The notes under the pieces were generated by a model. That model did not search any database. It had not been told where the DNA came from and saw nothing but the letters and a program-made list of their open reading frames with translations. From Amycolatopsis xylanica (GTDB lineage Bacteria > Actinomycetota > Actinomycetes > Mycobacteriales > Pseudonocardiaceae): DNA of 64,000 nucleotides. Shown in pieces: positions 17,099-24,364 of the stretch (positions are counted from its first letter, which is position 1; every line of letters begins with the position of its first letter). The translations under genes and the position numbers were made by a program. The DNA lies in assembly GCF_900107045.1 (NCBI RefSeq), contig NZ_FNON01000005.1, forward strand, positions 761,218-825,217, in the 5' to 3' direction.

Positions 17099-19152
17099 TT
17101 CACACAGCCCGATGGCGGCTGGCTGGTCGTCGTGGTCGGACTCGTCGGGGTCGTGGGTGTCGTGGTGGTGCTCGTCGGGGTTGTCGTGGTGCTGGTCGGG
17201 GTCGTGCTGGTCGGTGGCTGGGTGCCGTCGACAGACTTCAGGAACAGCGAGGCCGCCGCGTCGGTCTTGGTGGCGTCGACGCCGTGGCCGCCGGTGTAGT
17301 CCTTCTGCTCGTTCTTCGCCCAGTCGGCGATCGGGGTGCCGCCGATGTCGAGGTGCTTGAACGCGGCGCCGTCCCAGCCGAACTGGTACACGCGGTGGTG
17401 ATCGGCGTAGAAGTCGCCGAACGCGCCGCCCTCGGCGAGCTGCTTGGTCATGGTGTTGTTGAAGAAGACGTTGCGCGGGCCGGACGACCCCGACCACTTG
17501 ATCGCCTTCTGCCCGGCGGCCCACCAGATCGGGAACCAGTTGGAGTCGTCGGGCCCGCCGCCGCCCTCTTCACCGCAGTTCGCCCGGCAGTTGCCGGACC
17601 GGTGCGCGTAGGGGACCTTGACGGTGTTGAGCTCGAACAGGTTGTTGCGTTCGTAGCCGCCGTGCAGGTTGAGGTCGGAGTCGAAGGAGTTGCCGATCAC
17701 CACGTTGCCCGAGGCGCCCCACTGGAAGGTGAAGTGCCGCAACAGGGTCGAGGTGTTGCCCGCGTAGAGCGAGTCCCACACCCGCGAGCCGCGGAAGTAG
17801 CCGTTGCCGCCCTTGCCCTTGTTCCACGAACCGTTGAGCTCGTTGTTCACGATCTGCAGGTTCTTGGCCTCTTCGGTGACGATCGGGTGCGAGCCGGTCA
17901 TGTCCGTGCGTACGCCGCGGACCCAGGAATTGGCCGCCCACTTGAACACGATGCCGTGCATCTCGGCGGCGGGCGCCATGTTGCCGTAGTTGTGCGTGGC
18001 CTCGGCGGGGTCCAGGCCCGGCATCTCCTGGGTGAAGCCGAGATCCTCGAAGCCGACGCCGAGCACCGGGTCGACCAGCGGGGCGGCCTTGGAGTCGTAG
18101 GCAGCGCCGTCGATCGGGGCCGAACCGTCCGAAATGGACGTCACGGGGACGTCGTACTCCAGCGGCTTGTCCAAGGTGATCGTGCGCGCCGAGGTGTCGA
18201 GCGCGGCGATGGTGAAGATCTGCTGGCGCATGTGCATGTTCAGCAGCGGATACGCCGTTCCGGTCGCGTTCTGCTGCTGGTAGAACTTGGTGCTGTTGGC
18301 CGCGCGGATGTTCACCAGGTTGCCCGCGGCGAGGTTGGTCAGCGCGCCGCTGCTCGCCAGATAGACGACCTTGTCGCCGGTCTTGGCGGCGTAGGCGGTG
18401 TCACCCGGCTTGCCGCGCAGCTTGAGGCCCGCCTTCCAGTGCACGTTGACCGTGCCCTCGAAGATGTCCTTGCGGTTGGCGGGCGCCGCGGCGTAGTCGC
18501 TCGCGTAGGACGGGTCGACGCCCCGTGACTGCACCCGGAACAGGCCGCGGCCCGGCCACAGCCAGCCGCCCTTGCCGGCGCCCGAGGTCATCCCGTCCTC
18601 GTCCCAGTCGGACCCGTCGGGGGTGAGCGCGTCGTAGAGCGTGTTCGCGTCGGGCTTGTAGACGAACTTGGTCGCGTCCTTGCCCGCGCCGCGCAGGATC
18701 AGATAGTCGGCGTCCACATGCAACTCGTGGGACACGTCCAGCCTGCCGGCCGGGAAGTTGATCAGGCTGAGCTTCGAGTAGCTCGCGCTGGGGGAGCAGG
18801 CCGACTTGATCGCGTCGATCGCGGCCTGGATGCCGTTGGTGTCGTCGACACCGTCATCTGGTCTGACGTTGTACTGGCCCGCCAGCTCGGCCGGGGTGAT
18901 CTGACAGGCAGCGCTGGGGTTGACCTCGTTGGCGCCGGGTAGCGCGGAACCCCCGCGGAAACCGGCTTTACTCCAGTCGTAGAGCCCGGCGACCGGCGCG
19001 CGGCGATTGGCGGAACCGAGGTCCAGGCCGGTGAGCGCGCCTGGTCCTGGCGCCGCCTCGGCTGGTTCCTTGACCACTTCGACGGCGGCCACCGCGGCCA
19101 GAATCGTGAGCGATACCAACAAAAGGGCATGACGAGGGGTTTTCCGGGACAC
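16795..19152 (-). CDS. Secreted beta-helix glycan-active protein with C-terminal CBM2
   Basis: 785 residues. A signal/anchor segment (about 10-35) is followed by a large parallel beta-helix domain to about residue 620, with a pectate-lyase-superfamily-type start (ITPAELAGQYNVRPDDGVDDTNGIQAAIDAI, then LRGAGKDATKFVY). A long Thr/Pro/Ser linker and CBM2 end the protein (SVWDSGYGGSF). The domain order is the reverse of its coupled partner. I chose the GTG at 19152 because GGAGG lies 6 bases upstream; a TTG at 19173 is in frame. Substrate unknown. Secretion with a partner carrying the same binding module suggests joint action on one insoluble polysaccharide. Confidence 0.85.
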   Translation of the reverse strand: MSRKTPRHALLLVSLTILAAVAAVEVVKEPAEAAPGPGALTGLDLGSANRRAPVAGLYDWSKAGFRGGSALPGANEVNPSAACQITPAELAGQYNVRPDDGVDDTNGIQAAIDAIKSACSPSASYSKLSLINFPAGRLDVSHELHVDADYLILRGAGKDATKFVYKPDANTLYDALTPDGSDWDEDGMTSGAGKGGWLWPGRGLFRVQSRGVDPSYASDYAAAPANRKDIFEGTVNVHWKAGLKLRGKPGDTAYAAKTGDKVVYLASSGALTNLAAGNLVNIRAANSTKFYQQQNATGTAYPLLNMHMRQQIFTIAALDTSARTITLDKPLEYDVPVTSISDGSAPIDGAAYDSKAAPLVDPVLGVGFEDLGFTQEMPGLDPAEATHNYGNMAPAAEMHGIVFKWAANSWVRGVRTDMTGSHPIVTEEAKNLQIVNNELNGSWNKGKGGNGYFRGSRVWDSLYAGNTSTLLRHFTFQWGASGNVVIGNSFDSDLNLHGGYERNNLFELNTVKVPYAHRSGNCRANCGEEGGGGPDDSNWFPIWWAAGQKAIKWSGSSGPRNVFFNNTMTKQLAEGGAFGDFYADHHRVYQFGWDGAAFKHLDIGGTPIADWAKNEQKDYTGGHGVDATKTDAAASLFLKSVDGTQPPTSTTPTSTTTTPTSTTTTPTTPTSPTTTTSQPPSGCVKATFTQKSVWDSGYGGSFTIANTCATATTSWAVEFDLPSGTTVSNSWSSVLTKTGQHYKFTNTSTNGKIKPGGTTTFGFNAAGRGLPSNCALAGTPCGGTS

Positions 19153-19277
19153 CCGAAACCTCCGGTACAGCAATGGCGGAAAGGTGTTGCGGCGTGTACA
19201 CCTGGACCCTGTCTTTATAGGTCACCATGCTGGCGTGCGTCAACGAATGTGAATGGCGTCCATATATGTGAACAAAC

Positions 19278-20228
19278 CTAGGCGGGATTACGCCTCGGTT
19301 TGAGCCGTCCGCCCGGCAACTTCGGGGCGGGCAAACGATCACCCGGATAGCCGTCGACACGGCCGAAACGAGCTGACCCGGCTTCCCATTCCTCGCGGAA
19401 CCGCGCGATCTCGTCATGATCGCGGCCGACGAAGTTCCACCACATGACCAGCTCTTCGGCGAACGGCTCACCGCCGAGCACGATCACCCGGCTCGTTTCG
19501 TCGCCAGGATTGGCAAGGTAAAGGGAATTCGCCCCGATGCCCGCGTAGCCGAGTTCGGCGTGCGCGAGCGGTGTGCCTTCGAGTTCGACGGCGCCGGCGT
19601 CAACGAGAACACCGTGTTCGAACGCCGGGTCGACCTCGAGCGCCAGCTTCGCGCCTGGCTCCAGCACGAGTTCCGCGCCCAGCAACGGCGTGAAGGTCGG
19701 CACGGGAGAAGTGGCCCCGGCAAGCGATCCGAGAAAAACGCGCGCGGTCGCCCCCGCCAACTCGACCGGTTCAGGGACGAAATGCTGAAAGTCGCGAGGC
19801 GCGTCCCGGTGCGCGTCCGGCAGCGCGACCCACAGTTGCACGCCGTGCAACGTCGTGCTCGCGTCGGTCGACACCTCGGAGTGGCAGATCCCGTGCCCGC
19901 CGGTCATCAGGTTCAGCTCACCCGGCCGCACCATCGCGTGCACACCCAGGCTGTCGCGATGCTCGATCTCGCCGGTGAACAGCCAGCTCACCGTCTGCAA
20001 CCCGGTATGCGGATGCGGCGCGACATCCATCCGCGCGTCCTCGGGCCCGTAATGGTCGGCGAAGCACCACGCGCCGATGAGCGACCGGTCGCGCTGCGGC
20101 AGCGTCCGCCGGACCTGCATCGCCCGCGGGCCCCCGAGCGGCACGTCGCGCGGGGTGAGCACCTCGACGGCCCGCCCCGGCTCGCTGCGGCAGGTCAACT
20201 CGGCGGGGCTGGTTTCGACGTTGCTCAC
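19278..20228 (-). CDS. Pirin family protein
   Basis: A 316-residue two-cupin protein. Metal ligands are visible in DVAPHPHTGLQTVSWLFTGEIEHRDS and the later GGHGICHSE. Pirins include quercetinases and redox-sensing cofactors. Its GTG start at 20228 lies only 17 bases after the P450 stop on the same strand, so it is probably co-transcribed with the RiPP genes. A role in that pathway is not established. It could equally be a housekeeping pirin that happens to lie behind the P450. No extra domains are seen. Confidence 0.88.
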   Translation of the reverse strand: MSNVETSPAELTCRSEPGRAVEVLTPRDVPLGGPRAMQVRRTLPQRDRSLIGAWCFADHYGPEDARMDVAPHPHTGLQTVSWLFTGEIEHRDSLGVHAMVRPGELNLMTGGHGICHSEVSTDASTTLHGVQLWVALPDAHRDAPRDFQHFVPEPVELAGATARVFLGSLAGATSPVPTFTPLLGAELVLEPGAKLALEVDPAFEHGVLVDAGAVELEGTPLAHAELGYAGIGANSLYLANPGDETSRVIVLGGEPFAEELVMWWNFVGRDHDEIARFREEWEAGSARFGRVDGYPGDRLPAPKLPGGRLKPRRNPA

Positions 20229-20245
20229 CCGCCGATCATAAGGCC

Positions 20246-21289
20246 CTACCTGGTCACTTTCACTTTGGTGACACCGAACAGCCCCGCGAGCGGGACCTTC
20301 GCTTCGGCTTGCGCCGGGTCGACGCGGTAGCCGCCCTCGCGGACCAGGTCGAGCAGGCGCTCGGCCAGCGGCAGCACCATGTGGCGGCCCCAGCAGCGTT
20401 CGCTGAGGTGGCCGAACGGCAAGTAGCCGAGCTGGTGGTCGGGGTCGAGCGTGGCCCAGCGCTCCGGCCGGAACTCGTCGGGGTCGTCCCAGAGCGCGGG
20501 GTCGCGGTGGCTGAGCAACGGGAACATCAGGACGTCGTCCTTCGGCCCGATCCGGGCGTCGAGCGCGGGGAATTCCGGTGACGCGACCCGCAGCAGGTTC
20601 CACGAGACGGGCAGCAGCCGCAGCGTCTCGTGGATGATGTCGCGGTTCGACCACTGGTCGTCGAAGGGGGCGCCGAGCCAGATCGCGCTCGCGACCAGCT
20701 GCGAAACCGTGAAGCACACGGGAGCGGAAGCGCGCCGATAGAGCCCCATGGCGCGAAACTTGGCGTGGTAGCCCCGCGCCTCGGCGGCGATCTTCCCCAG
20801 GTTCGAGATCGGCGCGTCCGGCGAGGGCCATCCGGGCAGTGCCGAGCCCGCGGTCACGACGGCCCTGGTCAGCGCGGTGGTCCATTCCAGCCGCCGATCC
20901 ATCAGCGCGAGCAGTCGCATCGGATCGCCGGGAAAGATGAGATCACGTAAATAGACATGTCCGACATGCGGCCATTCCCCGGACAGGTCGACCGGCCGTT
21001 CGTCGGTTTTCTTCAAGGCGATCCGCACATCCTGCCCGACCGCCCGCATGAGCCCGGTCGATTCCGGCCGGCTGATCGATTTGCCCTGCAGCGGCTTGAA
21101 CGTCGGCCGCTCGAAATCATTGGCAGGCCTGCTGGCCATGATCGCGTCGATCAGGTGCGGATCGCCGATCCCCACCGTGTCGTGATCCAGCCGGAAAAGA
21201 CCATCGCCGCGATGTTTTCGCAGCAATTCGTCAATTCTCGGTGCGAAGACGATGGTGCGGGCGATGCCGCCCGTGGTGGAAACCTGCAT
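20246..21289 (-). CDS. Atypical cytochrome P450, putative atropopeptide cross-linking enzyme
   Basis: 347 residues, short for a bacterial P450 (about 400). The ExxR motif is at 221-224 (ETLR) and PERW at 275-278. The heme-Cys loop at 292-301 reads FGHLSERCWG with Cys299; the usual first Gly (FGxG) is Leu. The I-helix AGxDT motif is not recognisable. It follows the 23-codon precursor gene on the same strand, across a strong hairpin. In the tryptorubin/atropopeptide family one P450 installs C-C and C-N cross-links between aromatic side chains of a short core; by context this enzyme should do so on AWYIWW. Start ATG 21289 has GGGAG upstream. Confidence 0.88.
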   Translation of the reverse strand: MQVSTTGGIARTIVFAPRIDELLRKHRGDGLFRLDHDTVGIGDPHLIDAIMASRPANDFERPTFKPLQGKSISRPESTGLMRAVGQDVRIALKKTDERPVDLSGEWPHVGHVYLRDLIFPGDPMRLLALMDRRLEWTTALTRAVVTAGSALPGWPSPDAPISNLGKIAAEARGYHAKFRAMGLYRRASAPVCFTVSQLVASAIWLGAPFDDQWSNRDIIHETLRLLPVSWNLLRVASPEFPALDARIGPKDDVLMFPLLSHRDPALWDDPDEFRPERWATLDPDHQLGYLPFGHLSERCWGRHMVLPLAERLLDLVREGGYRVDPAQAEAKVPLAGLFGVTKVKVTR

Positions 21290-21316
21290 TTCAGGGCACT
21301 CCCAGCCGTGACCGGA

Positions 21317-21362
21317 CCCCAGGTCGGCGGCGGCCTCGCGGGAGGTCGCCGCCGACCTGGGG
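21317..21362. terminator. Strong hairpin between RiPP precursor and P450
   Basis: A perfect 16-bp stem (CCCCAGGTCGGCGGCG / CGCCGCCGACCTGGGG) continues through five further pairs, one of them a wobble, to a 4-base loop. It lies after the precursor stop (21394) and before the P450 start (21289). No U tract follows on the minus strand, so partial termination or 3'-end protection giving more precursor than enzyme is likely. Confidence 0.7.
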
Positions 21363-21393
21363 TTTCTTAAGGAATTACCAGGTCAGCGCCTGT

Positions 21394-21465
21394 TCACCAC
21401 CAGATGTACCAAGCGTAGGCCTTGAGGCTCTTCTCGGGCTTGAACTTCCGCATGAGTGCCTTCAT
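21394..21465 (-). CDS. Atropopeptide (tryptorubin-like) RiPP precursor peptide
   Basis: A 23-residue gene, too short for routine gene calling. Read on the minus strand from ATG at 21465 it gives a basic leader, MKALMRKFKP then EKSLKAY, and a C-terminal core AWYIWW, ending in TGA. GGAGG sits 8 bases before the start. The core of tryptorubin A, the founding atropopeptide, is Ala-Trp-Tyr-Ile-Trp-Tyr, made ribosomally and cross-linked by one P450. Here only the last residue differs (Trp for Tyr). A P450 gene follows directly on the same strand. The exact leader/core cut (before Ala18) is by analogy. The product would be a rigid, highly aromatic hexapeptide. Confidence 0.92.
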   Translation of the reverse strand: MKALMRKFKPEKSLKAYAWYIWW

Positions 21466-21870
21466 AGCAATACCTCCGGGTGTATCTGGATGTTTTTCAA
21501 GGTCAGGCGACTCCGGGACGGTGGATCACACCAATGCGAGTGAAGCAATTGCATTCCCCCCGAATTTGCGCCTTGAAAAAAGTCAATCCCAGCCCGAGTT
21601 GAACGTCAATGTGACGTAGCTCACTTATCAATAAAATAGATTCCATGTATTTGGCGAACTCACCCGATGTTCCGCTGAAAGAGATTGCTGACAACTTCCT
21701 GACATATTCCTTACTGAATTTCCACCGGGTGATGATTTGTCAAGATGCTTGCGCGAGTGGTACCTCTGCTCCGTTAGATGCAGCGGAGTTCCCACTCGCG
21801 CGGGCACGGTCTCCTGATTCGAGCTGCGTTATTCGACCTGCCCGTCGCGCTCCGACGTCCGTTACGGGTG
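21466..21870. other. AT-richer intergenic region upstream of the RiPP precursor
   Basis: About 400 bases with visibly lower GC than the surroundings and no supportable gene. It should hold the precursor promoter, but I cannot fix -35/-10 boxes. TTGACG and TTGACT occur on the minus strand around 21604 and 21584 without a convincing -10 element. A Crp/GlxR-like palindrome is listed separately. An 83-codon frame on the plus strand (21645-21896) runs into the family-R palindrome and is not believed. Confidence 0.5.
21610..21625. promoter_or_regulatory. Crp/GlxR-like palindrome
   Basis: TGTGACGTAGCTCACT fits the Crp-family pattern TGTGA-N6-TCACA with one end mismatch. It lies 145-160 bases upstream of the precursor start. 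Actinobacterial Crp/GlxR proteins bind such sites, and Crp is known to affect secondary metabolism in Streptomyces. Occupation here is inference. Confidence 0.45.
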
Positions 21871-21916
21871 GTCGTGAGTGTTCCGGCCGGTTCTAACCGG
21901 CCTAAACACTCACGAC
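21871..21916. repeat. 46-bp dispersed palindrome (family R), copy 2
   Basis: Left arm GTCGTGAGTGTTCCGGCCGG, centre TTCTAA, right arm ending AACACTCACGAC. It lies 9 bases after the MFS stop and marks the end of the hydrazine-type operon, separating it from the RiPP promoter region. Confidence 0.9.
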
Positions 21917-21924
21917 CCCAACGG

Positions 21925-23133
21925 CTAGGCGGGTACGGGCTCGGGGGTGACCGGGGTCCGGTTGAGCAGCACCCGGAACTGGGCGATCACCACGAGCCCG
22001 GCCACGCCGTACAGGAGCGCGATGCCCCACGGCGGGACCAGGGCGCCCAGGGTGATGCAGCCGGCCGCGAGCATCTGGGCGACCCGGATGTTCAGGTTGT
22101 ACACCGCCATATAGCGGGTACGGGCCTGGTCCGGGACCATGTTCGCCAGCATCGCCTGCTTGACCGGGACGTTCATCAGCTCGCCGACCGTGAACACCGC
22201 GCCCGCGATCAGCAGCACCCAGCCCGTGTTCGACACCGCCAGCACCATGTACCCGGCCGTGAACAGCCCGACGCCCGCGAACAGCCGGAACCTGTCCGAG
22301 AGCCGCCGGAACAGCAGGTGCGAGAACAGCGCGAGCACCACGACCAAGGCCGTGTTCTCCGCGCGCAGGACGCCCAAGATCTCGACGCCATTGGGCATGT
22401 CGTGCGCCAGCCGGACACCGACGTAGTTGACCAGCTGGAACTCGATCGCCATGATCAGCGTCGCCGCGACCATGAACCGGATGAACATCCCGTCACGCAG
22501 CACGAGCCGATAGCCTGCCGAGAACTCACGCAGGACCGAAGCGCGCGGCGCGGCCGGGTCACCGTCCGGTTTGGACTCCGCGATGAGGAAGTACGTCACC
22601 GCGAACACGCCCGCCGTGCACGCGGCCGCGCCGCCGAGCAGCAGCGTGAAGTGTCCATTGTAGAGGAATCCGCCGAGCAGGCCGCCGATGGCGAGCGCGA
22701 GGTTCGTCGCCCAGTAGTTCATCGTGTAGACCTGCTTGCGGTCCTCCGGCGTGGTGACGTCGACGATCATCGCGTCGTTCGCGGGCAGCGCGAGGCTGGC
22801 CGCGAACTTGTTGACCAAATAGCCCGCGTACACCAGCAGGGTCACGTTCGACGCGTCGGCGACGGCCATCACCGCGAAGCTGGCGAAGCCGCCGAATTCG
22901 GCCAGCAGCAAGGTGTTGCGGCGGCCACGGGTGTCGGAGATGTGGCCGCCGACGAGCATGCCGATCACGCCGAGCGAGACGACCGCGAACATCAGCACGC
23001 CCGCCACCGCGATGCCGAAGCGGAACGCCAGATAGATCGCCATGAACGAGGTGATCATCGAGTCGAGCAGCCGGTTGACGAACCCGACGCCGATGCGGAT
23101 CCGCAACGTCGGATGCAGGCTCAGGAAGTTCAT
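21925..23133 (-). CDS. MFS transporter, probable exporter of the hydrazine-type product
   Basis: 402 residues with about 12 membrane segments and the MFS loop-2/3 motif GGHISDTRGRRNTLL. It resembles the MdtH-like drug-efflux group. It is the last gene of the run; its ATG overlaps the stop of the ATP-grasp gene (ATGA), so it is translationally coupled to biosynthesis. Export of, and self-resistance to, the cluster product is the natural inference. A family-R palindrome follows its stop and may terminate the transcript. Confidence 0.85.
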   Translation of the reverse strand: MNFLSLHPTLRIRIGVGFVNRLLDSMITSFMAIYLAFRFGIAVAGVLMFAVVSLGVIGMLVGGHISDTRGRRNTLLLAEFGGFASFAVMAVADASNVTLLVYAGYLVNKFAASLALPANDAMIVDVTTPEDRKQVYTMNYWATNLALAIGGLLGGFLYNGHFTLLLGGAAACTAGVFAVTYFLIAESKPDGDPAAPRASVLREFSAGYRLVLRDGMFIRFMVAATLIMAIEFQLVNYVGVRLAHDMPNGVEILGVLRAENTALVVVLALFSHLLFRRLSDRFRLFAGVGLFTAGYMVLAVSNTGWVLLIAGAVFTVGELMNVPVKQAMLANMVPDQARTRYMAVYNLNIRVAQMLAAGCITLGALVPPWGIALLYGVAGLVVIAQFRVLLNRTPVTPEPVPA

Positions 23134-24353
23134 TCCGTCACCACCGTCACGAGTGACTTGATCAGTTCGAGTCGCGTCTCGGTCTCGGCTTCGTCCTTTC
23201 CGGACAACGTGACGTAGCCGTGGCGCGTCTTCGAGTCGACCGTCTCCGGGATGACGTCGCCCGGCGAGAACGGGAAGCTCAGTTCGGCCACGAAATCCAG
23301 GTCGCGGACCGCGTCGAGACCGTCGACCGACCGCAGAACGCCGGGCTTGAAGGAGAAGTAGTGCACGCGGGCCACGTCCGACCGGGTCTTCGGGTCCAGT
23401 GCCTCGCCCTTCAACGCCCTGAAGATGGCGCGCTCGATGTCGAAGCCGGTGGCCATCTCCACGAGCTGGGGAATGCGGTCACCGCCGAGCCGCGCCTGCG
23501 ATTCGACGATTTTCGGGCCGCGCTTGGTCCAGATGACCTCGGTGTGGGCGGGGCCGTTCTGGTAGCCGGTGACGCGCAGCAGGTGCCTGGTCAGCGTGGC
23601 GATCGCCTTGGTCTGGGACGACTCGGCGACCGGGTGGACGTGACCAGCCTCGACCACCGACGGCGGCGGGCCGAGTATCTTGCGGGTGATGCCGATGATG
23701 TGGTGCTCACCGCGCACCGAGATGCTCTCGACGCTGAACTCGGGTCCGTCGAGGAACTCCTCGATCAGCACCGGGCCGGTGTAGTCGTAGGACTCCAGCA
23801 GCCTGCCCCAGTCCGCGAGCTGCGCGCGGTCGGTCAGCTTGAGCACGCCCCGGCTGCCCGCCAGGTCCGTCGGCTTGACGATGGCGGGCAGGCGGAAGTC
23901 GCCGATCATCGACTCGACGTCCTGCCAGCGCTGGGCGTAGGCGTACTGGACGCTGGAAAGTCCATGCGCGGTAAGGAGTTTCCGCATCTCGGCCTTGTCG
24001 TTGAGCAGGCGGATCGAGCGCGGCGGGTTGACCGCCTTGCCCAGCTCGTCCGCGATCTCGTACGCGGCGAGCATGCTGGTCTCCTGGCCGACGTGGTAGA
24101 TCTGCTGGGCGCCGGAGTTCGCCGCGGCCTTCTCGATGGTCTCGGCGAACTCCTCCGCGTCCGTGAAGTCGGCGAGGATGAAGTCTTCGGCGAGGCCTTC
24201 GACTTCTTTGAGGTAGGCGGGGAAACCGGCAGGCCCGGTCGGCATGACCGAGGCCAGCGAGGGGTCCCAGATGGCACTGACGGCGAACCCCTCTTGCGTG
24301 GCCTTCTTCACGAAAGCCTTGTAGGGCATCACCATCACAAGTGGGGTGACCAT
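23130..24353 (-). CDS. ATP-grasp carboxylate-amine ligase (first of two)
   Basis: 407 residues. An N-terminal Rossmann-like domain (about 1-110) precedes the ATP-grasp fold: LPAIVKPTDLAGSRGVLKL carries the Lys and Gly-rich loop, GPVLIEEFLDGPEFSVESIS the adenine-binding strand, and HTEVIWTKRGPKIVESQARLGGDRIP the Mg-binding Glu/Asn-equivalent residues. Such enzymes activate a carboxylate as acyl phosphate and couple it to an amine, as in dipeptide ligases of the BacD/L-amino-acid ligase type. It starts 11 bases after the AMP-ligase stop and overlaps the MFS start. Here it could join an amino acid to the hydrazino unit; substrates are unknown. Confidence 0.88.
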   Translation of the reverse strand: MVTPLVMVMPYKAFVKKATQEGFAVSAIWDPSLASVMPTGPAGFPAYLKEVEGLAEDFILADFTDAEEFAETIEKAAANSGAQQIYHVGQETSMLAAYEIADELGKAVNPPRSIRLLNDKAEMRKLLTAHGLSSVQYAYAQRWQDVESMIGDFRLPAIVKPTDLAGSRGVLKLTDRAQLADWGRLLESYDYTGPVLIEEFLDGPEFSVESISVRGEHHIIGITRKILGPPPSVVEAGHVHPVAESSQTKAIATLTRHLLRVTGYQNGPAHTEVIWTKRGPKIVESQARLGGDRIPQLVEMATGFDIERAIFRALKGEALDPKTRSDVARVHYFSFKPGVLRSVDGLDAVRDLDFVAELSFPFSPGDVIPETVDSKTRHGYVTLSGKDEAETETRLELIKSLVTVVTE

Positions 24354-24364
24354 GATCGTCTCCT

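Noticed and set aside
15347..17524. One 725-codon beta-helix protein
   Set aside because: The upstream part is out-of-frame text of the neighbouring gene; a signal peptide starts at the ATG at 16798 that overlaps the previous stop.
21645..21896. 83-codon plus-strand open frame
   Set aside because: No ribosome binding site or domain; it runs into a palindromic repeat, and the sequence is better seen as leader and promoter DNA of the minus-strand RiPP precursor.
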